Source: Helicobacter pylori (GTDB taxonomy: Bacteria; Campylobacterota; Campylobacteria; Campylobacterales; Helicobacteraceae). Taken from it: DNA of 64,000 nucleotides. Below the pieces are notes generated by a model. The model did no database searches, was not told where the DNA came from, and saw only the letters and a list, made by a program, of their open reading frames with translations. Location of the stretch: positions 434,001 through 498,000 of the forward strand of contig NZ_CP071935.1 in assembly GCF_030062585.1 (NCBI RefSeq). The letters run 5' to 3'. Of this stretch, positions 25,621 to 33,393 are shown piece by piece (position 1 is the stretch's first letter; each line of letters begins with the position of its first letter). The position numbers and the translations under genes are program-made.

Positions 25621-26747
25621 ATTTTTTTAAAATCCTTTTAATGGAGTTAAGAGCCATTGTTTCTCATAAGGGCGTTTTATTGATCCTTATAGGCGCTCCT
25701 TTAATCTATGGCTTGCTTTATCCCTTGCCTTATTTGAAAGACATCGTAACGCAGCAAAAAATCGCCCTTGTAGATGAAGACAATTCATTTCTTTCTAGGC
25801 AATTAGCCTTCATGGCGCAAAGCTCCAACGAGTTAGAAATCGCTTTTTTTAGCCCCTCTATGCTGGAAGCTAAAAAGCTTTTAAAAGAAGAAAAAATTTA
25901 TGGGATCTTACACATTCCCTCTCATTTTGAAGCCAATATTTATAAACAAGTGCCTGTAACGATAGATTTTTATGCGAACGCCAATTACTTTTTGATTTAT
26001 GGCGCCTTAGCGAATGCGGTGGTGGAGAGCATCAACGCCTTAAATGATAAAATAAGGTTCAAACGCAACGCCCAAATAGAAGAAGCTGAATTAGGGACAG
26101 ACGGGATTAAGATTAAGCCTATCGCTTTGTATAACCCTAGTGAGGGGTATTTGAATTACGCACTCTCTAGCGTGTTTATTTTCATCTTGCACCAGGTGAT
26201 GCTCATTGCAAGCAGCATGTTTACTAGCTCCAGGCGTTTGGAATTAGCCCTTTTAGACAAGAAACAAATCGCTTTAAGGCTGTGCGCAAGACTCTTGGTG
26301 TTCATGGGGGCGTTTAGCGTTTTTATTTTATGGTATTTTGGGGCGCTGTTTTCTTTTTATGGGATCGAACGGCATGGGAGTGCTTTAATGGTGTTTTTGA
26401 ACAGCTTGATTTTCATGCTTGCAACCTTGAGTTTGGGGTCGTTTTTAGGGGCATGGATTAAAAATGAAGCCCACACCACTCAAATCGTTTTGATTTCTTC
26501 TTTGCCCTTGATTTTTATGATGGGTTTTGTGTGGCCTTTTGAATCCTTGCCCTCTTATTTACAGGTTTTTGTTCAAATAGTGCCTGCTTATCATGGGATC
26601 AGTTTGTTAGGGCGATTGAATCAAATGCATGCGGAATTTATAGATGTTTCTGTGCATTTTTATGCGCTTATTGCGATTTTTATCGTGAGTTTTATAGGGT
26701 GCGTATTCAAACTCAGCTCTTTAAAGAAAGCTTGTGAAAACGCTTAA
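25617..26747 (+). CDS. ABC-2-type export permease, second of a pair
   Basis: 376 residues, paralogue of the preceding gene with the same layout: helix near residues 18-36, periplasmic domain (IALVDEDNSFLSRQLAFM), then five or six helices including SSLPLIFMMGFVWPFESLPSYLQ. The two would form a heterodimeric membrane part of a tripartite exporter with the HlyD-like and TolC-like proteins. The cargo is unknown. It overlaps the next gene (YigZ-like) by 14 bases. Confidence 0.87.
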   Translation: MNFFKILLMELRAIVSHKGVLLILIGAPLIYGLLYPLPYLKDIVTQQKIALVDEDNSFLSRQLAFMAQSSNELEIAFFSPSMLEAKKLLKEEKIYGILHIPSHFEANIYKQVPVTIDFYANANYFLIYGALANAVVESINALNDKIRFKRNAQIEEAELGTDGIKIKPIALYNPSEGYLNYALSSVFIFILHQVMLIASSMFTSSRRLELALLDKKQIALRLCARLLVFMGAFSVFILWYFGALFSFYGIERHGSALMVFLNSLIFMLATLSLGSFLGAWIKNEAHTTQIVLISSLPLIFMMGFVWPFESLPSYLQVFVQIVPAYHGISLLGRLNQMHAEFIDVSVHFYALIAIFIVSFIGCVFKLSSLKKACENA

Positions 26748-27306
26748 AAACCTCATCACCTCCAAGCACCAGACTAAAGCATCTCGCTTTTTAGGCTATC
26801 TCATGCCCTTTAGCGATTTTGAAAAAACCCTCACGGCTTTGAAAAAAGAGCATTTTAAAGCCGCGCATTTTGTAACGGCGTTCCGCTATTCTTTAGAGGG
26901 CAAAATCACGGAGGGTTTTAGCGATGATGGCGAGCCTAAAGGGAGTTCAGGCATGCCTATGCTTAGCGTTTTAAGGCGAGAGGATTTAATCAATATAGGA
27001 TTAGTGAGCGTGCGTTATTTTGGAGGCACGCTTTTAGGGGTTGGGGGCTTGATGAAAGCTTATGCCACTAGTGCGTTATTGTGCGTAGAAAACGCTCAAA
27101 GAGAAAACGCTTTGAAGGATTTTGTGGAGTTGGAAACTTTAAGCGCTCATTATTCTTACAAAGAATTAGACGCTCTTCAGCGTGAAATTAAGAAATTTAG
27201 CTTACAATTAAGCAAAAAGAATTTTTCAAGTCAAAGCGTGGAAGTGGAAATCAGCGGCGAAAGAGAAAATTTGCAAGCGTTTTTACAACAAAATAAGATA
27301 AATTAG
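26734..27306 (+). CDS. YigZ/IMPACT family protein
   Basis: 190 residues. The family signature is complete: FSDDGEPKGSSGMPMLSVLRRE and YFGGTLLGVGGLMKAYATSA. A C-terminal ferredoxin-like domain follows. YigZ proteins are cytoplasmic and may bind nucleic acid or ribosomes; the function is not settled. A GTG start (26734) lies inside the preceding permease gene, so translation may be coupled even though the function is unrelated. Confidence 0.88.
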   Translation: MKTLKNLITSKHQTKASRFLGYLMPFSDFEKTLTALKKEHFKAAHFVTAFRYSLEGKITEGFSDDGEPKGSSGMPMLSVLRREDLINIGLVSVRYFGGTLLGVGGLMKAYATSALLCVENAQRENALKDFVELETLSAHYSYKELDALQREIKKFSLQLSKKNFSSQSVEVEISGERENLQAFLQQNKIN

Positions 27307-27316
27307 GGAGAGTGGT

Positions 27317-27763
27317 ATGGGATTTTTGAATGGGTATTTTTTATGGGTTAAGGCTTTCCATGTGATAGCGGTCATTTCGTGGATGGCGGCGTTATTTTAT
27401 TTGCCACGCCTTTTTGTCTATCATGCCGAAAACGCGCATAAAAAAGAGTTTGTAGGAGTGGTTAAAATCCAAGAAAAAAAGCTTTATTCCTTTATCGCTT
27501 CACCAGCTATGGGTTTCACGCTTATTACAGGGATTTTAATGCTGTTGATAGAGCCCACGCTCTTTAAAAGTGGGGGTTGGTTGCATGCTAAATTGGCTTT
27601 AGTAATCTTACTTTTAGCCTATCATTTTTATTGCAAGAAATGCATGCGCGAGCTAGAAAAAGACCCTACAAGAAGAAACGCAAGGTTTTATCGCGTGTTT
27701 AATGAAATACCCACGATTTTAATGATTCTCATTGTGATCTTAGTGGTTGTCAAGCCTTTTTAA
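27317..27763 (+). CDS. hemJ: Protoporphyrinogen oxidase HemJ
   Basis: 148 residues, four membrane helices. HemJ oxidises protoporphyrinogen IX to protoporphyrin IX in haem synthesis. Features are WVKAFHVIAVISWMAALFYLPRLFVYHAE with the conserved His of helix 1 and the Arg, GFTLITGILML, and WLHAKLALVILLLAYHFY with the His and Lys of helix 3. The length fits. It is followed closely by menG, so two cofactor pathways (haem and quinone) share an operon. Confidence 0.92.
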   Translation: MGFLNGYFLWVKAFHVIAVISWMAALFYLPRLFVYHAENAHKKEFVGVVKIQEKKLYSFIASPAMGFTLITGILMLLIEPTLFKSGGWLHAKLALVILLLAYHFYCKKCMRELEKDPTRRNARFYRVFNEIPTILMILIVILVVVKPF

Positions 27764-27769
27764 AGACAA

Positions 27770-27803
27770 GTCATGAAAAAAGAAAAGTCATGAAAAAAGA
27801 AAA
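27770..27803 (+). repeat. 17-base tandem duplication of the menG start region
   Basis: GTCATGAAAAAAGAAAA occurs at 27770-27786 and again at 27787-27803. The first copy makes a six-codon frame (MKKEKS then TGA, 27773-27793) whose stop overlaps the menG ATG as ATGA. Confidence 0.85.
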
Positions 27804-28530
27804 TCGCCTCAAGCAAGAAAAAATCATCAACATGTTTGATGATATAGCCAGCTCTTACGATCAAGCCAACCGCTTGATGAGTTTTGGATTAGACGTTAAA
27901 TGGCGCCAAAGGGCTTGCGAGCATGCGTTTTTGTTTTTGGAGAATAAAAAAGCGTTAAGGCTTGTGGATGTGGCATGCGGGACGGGGGATATGCTTGTGG
28001 CTTGGCAAAAAAGCGCTTTAAATTGCGGCATAGAGTTTAAGGAATGTTTGGGGATTGATCCCTCTAATAACATGCTTGAATTAGCCATTAAAAAATGTGA
28101 AGAGCTTGAAAACAAAGCTTCTTTCATTCAGGCTCAAGCCAAAGATTTAAAGGGCGTTGAAAATAACAGCGTGGATATCCTCTCCATTGCGTATGGCTTG
28201 CGTAATATCGTGGAAAGACAAGAAGCTTTAAAAGAGTTTTTTAGGGTGTTAAAGCCTAGGGGCGTTTTAGTGATTTTAGAATTTTTAAAAAAAGACAACC
28301 CCACATGGCTGGATAAAATCTCAGGGTTTTACACGAATAAGGTTTTGCCTTTAGTGGGAGGGACTATCAGTAAGAATTATGGCGCTTATTCTTATTTACC
28401 GCAATCCATTGAGGGGTTTTTGAGTTTAGAAGGTTTGAAACATGAATTAAAAAACGCAGGGTTTGAGATTTTAAGGACTGAAGATTCTATCGCTCAAATT
28501 TCAACGACCATGCTTGTTAGAAAAAGCTAA
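27790..28530 (+). CDS. menG: Demethylmenaquinone methyltransferase MenG (UbiE family)
   Basis: 246 residues. Last step of menaquinone synthesis, methylating demethylmenaquinone with S-adenosylmethionine. UbiE signatures: FDDIASSYDQANRLMSFGLDVKWRQ, the cofactor loop VDVACGTGDMLV, and AYGLRNIVERQEALKEFFRVLKPRG. H. pylori has menaquinone made by the futalosine route but no ubiquinone, so MenG is the better name. The start region is duplicated (17-base repeat), and a six-codon frame sits directly before it with ATGA overlap. Confidence 0.94.
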   Translation: MKKENRLKQEKIINMFDDIASSYDQANRLMSFGLDVKWRQRACEHAFLFLENKKALRLVDVACGTGDMLVAWQKSALNCGIEFKECLGIDPSNNMLELAIKKCEELENKASFIQAQAKDLKGVENNSVDILSIAYGLRNIVERQEALKEFFRVLKPRGVLVILEFLKKDNPTWLDKISGFYTNKVLPLVGGTISKNYGAYSYLPQSIEGFLSLEGLKHELKNAGFEILRTEDSIAQISTTMLVRKS

Positions 28531-28539
28531 AGGAATGCC

Positions 28540-28800
28540 ATGCAAGATGAATTATTTGAAACCGAAAAAATCCCCCCAAAAAACACTAAAAACGCTAAAA
28601 ACGCCCCTAAAAAAAGCTTTGAAGAGCATGTTCATTCCCTAGAGCAAGCCATAGATCGCTTGAATGATCCTAACTTGTCTTTAAAAGACGGGATGGATTT
28701 GTATAAAACGGCCATGCAAGAGTTGTTTTTGGCTCAAAAGCTTTTAGAAAACGCTTATTTGGAGTATGAAAAACTCCAAACGCCAGACAAAAAGGCTTAA
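28540..28800 (+). CDS. xseB: Exonuclease VII small subunit
   Basis: 86 residues. The core SFEEHVHSLEQAIDRLNDPNLSLKDGMDLYKTAMQELF followed by a helical tail is the XseB fold. Exonuclease VII degrades single-stranded DNA with the large XseA subunit encoded elsewhere. An N-terminal Lys/Asn-rich extension (residues 8-25) is typical of Campylobacterota members. It lies nine bases behind menG and three before the nitrilase-like gene. Confidence 0.9.
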   Translation: MQDELFETEKIPPKNTKNAKNAPKKSFEEHVHSLEQAIDRLNDPNLSLKDGMDLYKTAMQELFLAQKLLENAYLEYEKLQTPDKKA

Positions 28801-28803
28801 AGG

Positions 28804-29601
28804 ATGCGAGTGTTTGCTTTGCAATTAGAGTCTTTTAAAGAAACCCTCATGCAATCCTTATTCAACTCCATACCCAAGCAAAGCGTGGTGGTGTTGCCTG
28901 AATACGTGATCAACCCCTTTTTCCACCATAACATGGGATTGGATTTGAATGAAATCAGTGCACAGTCTGCACGATCGGTTGAGTTTTTGTCTCAAAAATG
29001 CGAAGAATTGGATTTGATCATTTCAGCCCCGGTGCTTTTAGAAGAAAATTCTAAAATCTATAAAAAAATCGCTCTCATTTCTAAGGAAAATATCCAGTAT
29101 TACGCGCAACAACGCTTAATCCCCTATCCACACTGGGATGAAGAGAGCTTTTTTGACAATGAGAAAAGCGCTTTTAAAGAATTGCTCGTCTTTGAAAGAG
29201 ACGGCTTAAGAATCGCCCCTTTGTTTGGCTTTGAAGCGCATTTTGATGAAATATGGGTTCAGGCTAAAAATCAGGGCGTGGATGTGGTGCTTTTAAGCAG
29301 CGTGGCCACTTTTGAATCCAATGAAAGGTGGCGGCTTTTGTGCCAGATGCGTGCTTTTTGCGCTTCTTGCGTGGTGGTTAGGGCTAATAGGATCGGAGCG
29401 TATCGCCAGATCATTGTAGAAGAAGATCAAAAAAACGAATTTTTGTGGAAATTTTATGGGGATAGTTTTGTGGCTTTGCCTAATGGCACCATTGAAGATT
29501 CTTTAGAGGGTAAAATGGGGGCTTTGAGCGCTCAAATGGATAAAAATGAAATTGATGAATGGGCTAAATTGTGGCATTTTAGAACGATTAAAGAGGGTTG
29601 A
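28804..29601 (+). CDS. Nitrilase-superfamily protein with degenerate active site
   Basis: 265 residues of the carbon-nitrogen hydrolase fold. The Glu of the usual Glu-Lys-Cys triad is kept at residue 33 (VVVLPEYVINPF). At the Lys position (usually YRKxHL) the sequence reads YAQQRLIPYPHWDEESFF, with Gln102 or Gln103. At the Cys position (usually ICYDxRFPE) it reads LFGFEAHFDEIW, with Gly142. The protein should therefore lack normal amidase or nitrilase activity. It could be a binding protein or act by another mechanism. It lies between xseB and serS, nearly touching both; serS starts right after its stop. Confidence 0.75.
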   Translation: MRVFALQLESFKETLMQSLFNSIPKQSVVVLPEYVINPFFHHNMGLDLNEISAQSARSVEFLSQKCEELDLIISAPVLLEENSKIYKKIALISKENIQYYAQQRLIPYPHWDEESFFDNEKSAFKELLVFERDGLRIAPLFGFEAHFDEIWVQAKNQGVDVVLLSSVATFESNERWRLLCQMRAFCASCVVVRANRIGAYRQIIVEEDQKNEFLWKFYGDSFVALPNGTIEDSLEGKMGALSAQMDKNEIDEWAKLWHFRTIKEG

Positions 29602-30849
29602 ATGATTGATAGAAAACTTTTATTGCAAGATTTTGACAGGGTGGCTCTTTCTTTAAAAAAGCGTAACCATGCGATGGGTGATGAATTAGAGCGTTTGCGC
29701 GAAGTCATCACGCATTATAAAAAGCGACTCATTGAATTAGAAGGCTTGCAAGCCTTTCAAAACAAGGTTTCTAAAGAATTTGGTATCAAAATGGCTCAAA
29801 AAATGGATACAAGCGATCTCAAAAAAGAGCTAGAAAACAATAAAATCAAACTGAATGATCTTTCTAAAAGCGTGGGCGAATTGGAGCAACAAATTGATTT
29901 GAAGCTTTCCATAATCCCTAATTTAGTGGATGAAAAAACCCCTTTAGGCGTGAATGAAGAAGACAACATAGAAATTAAAAAAATCCTAACCCCAAGAAAT
30001 TTTACTTTCAAACCCAAAGAGCATTTTGAACTCGCTCAACAAAATGGCTGGATTGATTTTGAAAGCGGCGTGAAACTCGCCAAAAGCCGTTTTTCGGTCA
30101 TTAGGGGTTTTGGGGCGAAAATTTATCGCGCACTCATTTATTTGATGTTGGATTTTAATGAAAAAAATGGCTTTGAAATCGTCTACACGCCGGCGTTAGT
30201 GAATGAAAAAATGCTTTTTGGGACTGGGCAATTACCCAAATTCAAAGAAGATGTTTTTAAAATAGAAAATGAAAATTTGTATTTGATCCCCACCGCTGAA
30301 GTAACGCTCACCAATCTCTACAACGACACCATTATTAGCGTTGAAAACCTCCCCATTAAAATGACCGCGCACACGCCTTGTTTCAGGAGCGAAGCAGGGA
30401 GCGCTGGCAAGGATACAAGGGGGATGATAAGACAGCACCAGTTTGATAAAGTAGAACTAGTGGCTATCACGCACCCTAAAGAAAGCGATGCGATGCAAGA
30501 GTGCATGCTAGAGAGCGCGAGCGAAATTTTAAAGGCTTTGGAATTACCACACCGGTTTGTGCAATTGTGCAGCGGGGATTTAGGCTTTAGTGCGAGCAAC
30601 ACGATAGATATTGAAGTGTGGCTGCCTGGGCAAAATTGTTACAGAGAGATCAGCTCCGTGTCTAACACGAGGGATTTTCAGGCTAGGCGTGCCAAAATCC
30701 GCTTCAAAGAAAATCAAAAAAACCAATTAGCGCACACCTTAAACGGCTCTTCTTTAGCGGTAGGAAGGACGATGGTCGCTTTAATGGAAAACCACCAGCA
30801 AGCGGATGGGAGCATCCATATTCCTAAGGCGTTAGAAAAATACCTTTAA
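29602..30849 (+). CDS. serS: Seryl-tRNA synthetase
   Basis: 415 residues. N-terminal antiparallel coiled-coil arm (about 25-105) that grips the long variable arm of tRNA-Ser. The class II catalytic core has [31 protein letters not shown] (motif 2) and [19 protein letters not shown] (motif 3). The length is normal. It starts one base after the stop of the nitrilase-like gene, so translation is probably coupled. Confidence 0.97.
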   Translation: MIDRKLLLQDFDRVALSLKKRNHAMGDELERLREVITHYKKRLIELEGLQAFQNKVSKEFGIKMAQKMDTSDLKKELENNKIKLNDLSKSVGELEQQIDLKLSIIPNLVDEKTPLGVNEEDNIEIKKILTPRNFTFKPKEHFELAQQNGWIDFESGVKLAKSRFSVIRGFGAKIYRALIYLMLDFNEKNGFEIVYTPALVNEKMLFGTGQLPKFKEDVFKIENENLYLIPTAEVTLTNLYNDTIISVENLPIKMTAHTPCFRSEAGSAGKDTRGMIRQHQFDKVELVAITHPKESDAMQECMLESASEILKALELPHRFVQLCSGDLGFSASNTIDIEVWLPGQNCYREISSVSNTRDFQARRAKIRFKENQKNQLAHTLNGSSLAVGRTMVALMENHQQADGSIHIPKALEKYL

Positions 30850-30858
30850 GGCTAGTTC

Positions 30859-33393
30859 GTGCTGAATGAAGAGCAAAATTCATTAGAAGAAAAAGGGGGC
30901 GAAAATAAGAACGAAAAAGAACCCCCCCTAAAGGGCATTCATTCTAAAATCCCCTCTTTGAAGCAGGCTTTAGAGCAAACGATTAGTAAAATCAAAAGCT
31001 CTAAAGAGTTTTTCAAACAGCTTTCACGCAATAAAAAAAAGCTTTATATCGCGCTTGGAATATTGCTTTCACTCATCGCGCTCATTGTGGCTTTGAGCTT
31101 GTTATTAGGGCATAAAAAAGAAAATAAACAAACTTCTTTACAAACTAATACCGCCACCACCAATAACGAAACGCCTAACGACACCAATAACGCCAACAAT
31201 ACAGAAGCCGAGGGGCAAATAGAAAATTTAGACTTGCCTGATTTAATCGGCAAAGACTCTTTGAAAAGAAACGATGAAAGCCAAGTGGATGCGATGATGC
31301 AAAAAGCGAGCCTCTTGTATGAGCAAGGGCAAAAAGATGAAGCCCTGCATTTGTTTGATAAGATCGCTTCTTTTTCGCAAGGGATTGCGAGCCATAATCT
31401 AGGAGTGATTAAATTCAAAGAAAAGGACTTTAACGGGGCGTTGGATTTGTTTGATTCCAGTATCGCCTCTAAAGAAAACGCGAGCGTGAGCGCGATTGAT
31501 GCGTTAGTTACGGCTTATCATTTGCAAGATGAGGATTTATATTATCATTATCTAAAAATTGTGAGAGAAACTCTATATAAAGATTACAAAAAGTCTTTTT
31601 ATTCCTACGCTTACGCACTCAAATCCTATTACGCTGGAGAGTATTTTGAAGCCCTTTCGCCCTTAATGCACCCTAATTCCAACGCTTTTTTAAAGCCTAA
31701 CGCGCGCTTGGCGTCTAAATTGTTTTTGATGTTTAAAGATGAAACGAACGCTTATAAGCAATTACAAAAAAGCGCAAACGCCCAAGATGAGCTTGCTTTA
31801 GGGCTTTTGCAGGCGCGTTTGGGCCATTACAAGCAGGCTTTGGAGCATTTGCAGCATTATTTGCACAACTACCCTAAAGATTTAAACGCTTTAATGGCTT
31901 TGGAATTGGTGAGTTTGAAAAAAGGCGACATCCTTAAAGCGAGCGAAGCCTTAAAATTAGCCAGCCACACCAAAGAAGATAGCGCGCTAGCCAACTCTTT
32001 TTACCCCATCAAGCCCACTATCAACCCTATTTTTTTAGACAAAGAAAGGGCCAAAGAGCGTTTTTGGAACACGCAATATTTTGAAGGCAAAAGGGATTTT
32101 ATCTACCGCTTGCTGTTTTATTACGCTCCTTTTAAGGTTTTAGACTCTAAAGAAACCTTAGGCGTGATTGAAGAGGGGCTGTTTCTTTTGGATTCTGATG
32201 CACAAAAGGATTTAGAGGGGGCAAGCCTTGCTTTTAAAAGGGGGCGTTTGATGGCGATAGCGGATAAAAACGCGCTCAAAGGGTTGAAAGAATTAGAAAA
32301 GAAGCGCCTAAAAAAAGCCCTTTCTTTTTTTGATTTGTCTTTAAAAAATAGCCCCAATAACGCACTCCTCCATTATAATACGGGTTTGATTTATGCGCAA
32401 TTGGAAAATTACCACAAAGCTTATTTCCATTTTTTAAGGGCTTTCCATTTGAACTCTGCGGATTATTTGAGCGCGATTTTTGCGGTTTTAGCCTCGCATT
32501 TCACCCATGAAGACACCACGGAGTTTTTAAGAGAAATCACCGAGAATTTTTATAGTCATGATTTTTCTAGCCCCACGCAAAAAGCCTTACTCTCTTCGCT
32601 CATCGCTTATTTGAATTACCGCACGAATTGGGATATGGACTGGCTTAAAAACGCCCCTAAAAAACTCCCTTTTTATTACGCGCTAGAAGCGGTGTTCGCT
32701 AAAGAGAGCAAGGATAAAAAATTGATGGTGCAAGCTTTTGGGAATTTAAAAAAAATGCTCCCTAAAGATCTCATCTCTAATATCTTTTATGAAATCGTCT
32801 CGTATTATGATGCGAGCATCCGCCACACTTTAAGCATTTACACCCTTTTAGATTCGCGTAAAATCAGCTGGGATCAAACCATGCAAGGGCCCATTTTAGG
32901 GCGTCATTTCTACACTTACATGGGATTTATGGTTAATGATTTAGACCATCAAGAAAGATTACTAGAGCAAAAAATCGCCAGTTTAGAAGAGAGCGAAGCC
33001 CCTAACGATTGGTTAGAAAATTTAGCGTTAGTGAGTTTGTTTCAAGGCCAGTATGAAAAAGCAAGCGCGTTGTATCAAAACCTAATTAGCGGGCTTAAGG
33101 ACAATGAGACGCGCTTAAAAATCCTAGCGGGTTTGACTTATATCGCGCAGAATAATTACAATAACGCCGCTTTATGGCTAGAGCTTGGGAAATTAGACGA
33201 TCCTAATAATGAAAATATCCGTTACGCTTTGGGGTTGTTGTATCAAAGAAAAGGGGACTTGAAATCAGCGTTAAACCATTTTTTAGCCATTAAAACCTCT
33301 GATTTTTCGTCGCCTTATTTTGATTTTGAAATTGATGCGAACCTTTTAAAAGAGCGTTTGAACCAAGAAGAAAAGGGCGAGTTTTTAGAATGA
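30859..33393 (+). CDS. Large membrane-anchored TPR protein
   Basis: 844 residues from a GTG start (AAGG seven bases upstream). A charged cytoplasmic N-terminus (1-60) is followed by a single membrane helix (about 62-84) and a Thr/Asn-rich linker (90-125). The rest is a series of TPR-like helix pairs, for example ASLLYEQGQKDEALHLFDKIA, LGHYKQALEHLQHYLHNYP, NALLHYNTGLIYAQLENYHKAYFHF and YALGLLYQRKGDLKSALNHF. The bulk should be periplasmic if the anchor is N-in. A C7 tract at 30922-30928 lies in the N-terminal coding region. The function is unknown; perhaps a scaffold for envelope proteins. It overlaps uvrD as ATGA. Confidence 0.8.
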   Translation: MLNEEQNSLEEKGGENKNEKEPPLKGIHSKIPSLKQALEQTISKIKSSKEFFKQLSRNKKKLYIALGILLSLIALIVALSLLLGHKKENKQTSLQTNTATTNNETPNDTNNANNTEAEGQIENLDLPDLIGKDSLKRNDESQVDAMMQKASLLYEQGQKDEALHLFDKIASFSQGIASHNLGVIKFKEKDFNGALDLFDSSIASKENASVSAIDALVTAYHLQDEDLYYHYLKIVRETLYKDYKKSFYSYAYALKSYYAGEYFEALSPLMHPNSNAFLKPNARLASKLFLMFKDETNAYKQLQKSANAQDELALGLLQARLGHYKQALEHLQHYLHNYPKDLNALMALELVSLKKGDILKASEALKLASHTKEDSALANSFYPIKPTINPIFLDKERAKERFWNTQYFEGKRDFIYRLLFYYAPFKVLDSKETLGVIEEGLFLLDSDAQKDLEGASLAFKRGRLMAIADKNALKGLKELEKKRLKKALSFFDLSLKNSPNNALLHYNTGLIYAQLENYHKAYFHFLRAFHLNSADYLSAIFAVLASHFTHEDTTEFLREITENFYSHDFSSPTQKALLSSLIAYLNYRTNWDMDWLKNAPKKLPFYYALEAVFAKESKDKKLMVQAFGNLKKMLPKDLISNIFYEIVSYYDASIRHTLSIYTLLDSRKISWDQTMQGPILGRHFYTYMGFMVNDLDHQERLLEQKIASLEESEAPNDWLENLALVSLFQGQYEKASALYQNLISGLKDNETRLKILAGLTYIAQNNYNNAALWLELGKLDDPNNENIRYALGLLYQRKGDLKSALNHFLAIKTSDFSSPYFDFEIDANLLKERLNQEEKGEFLE

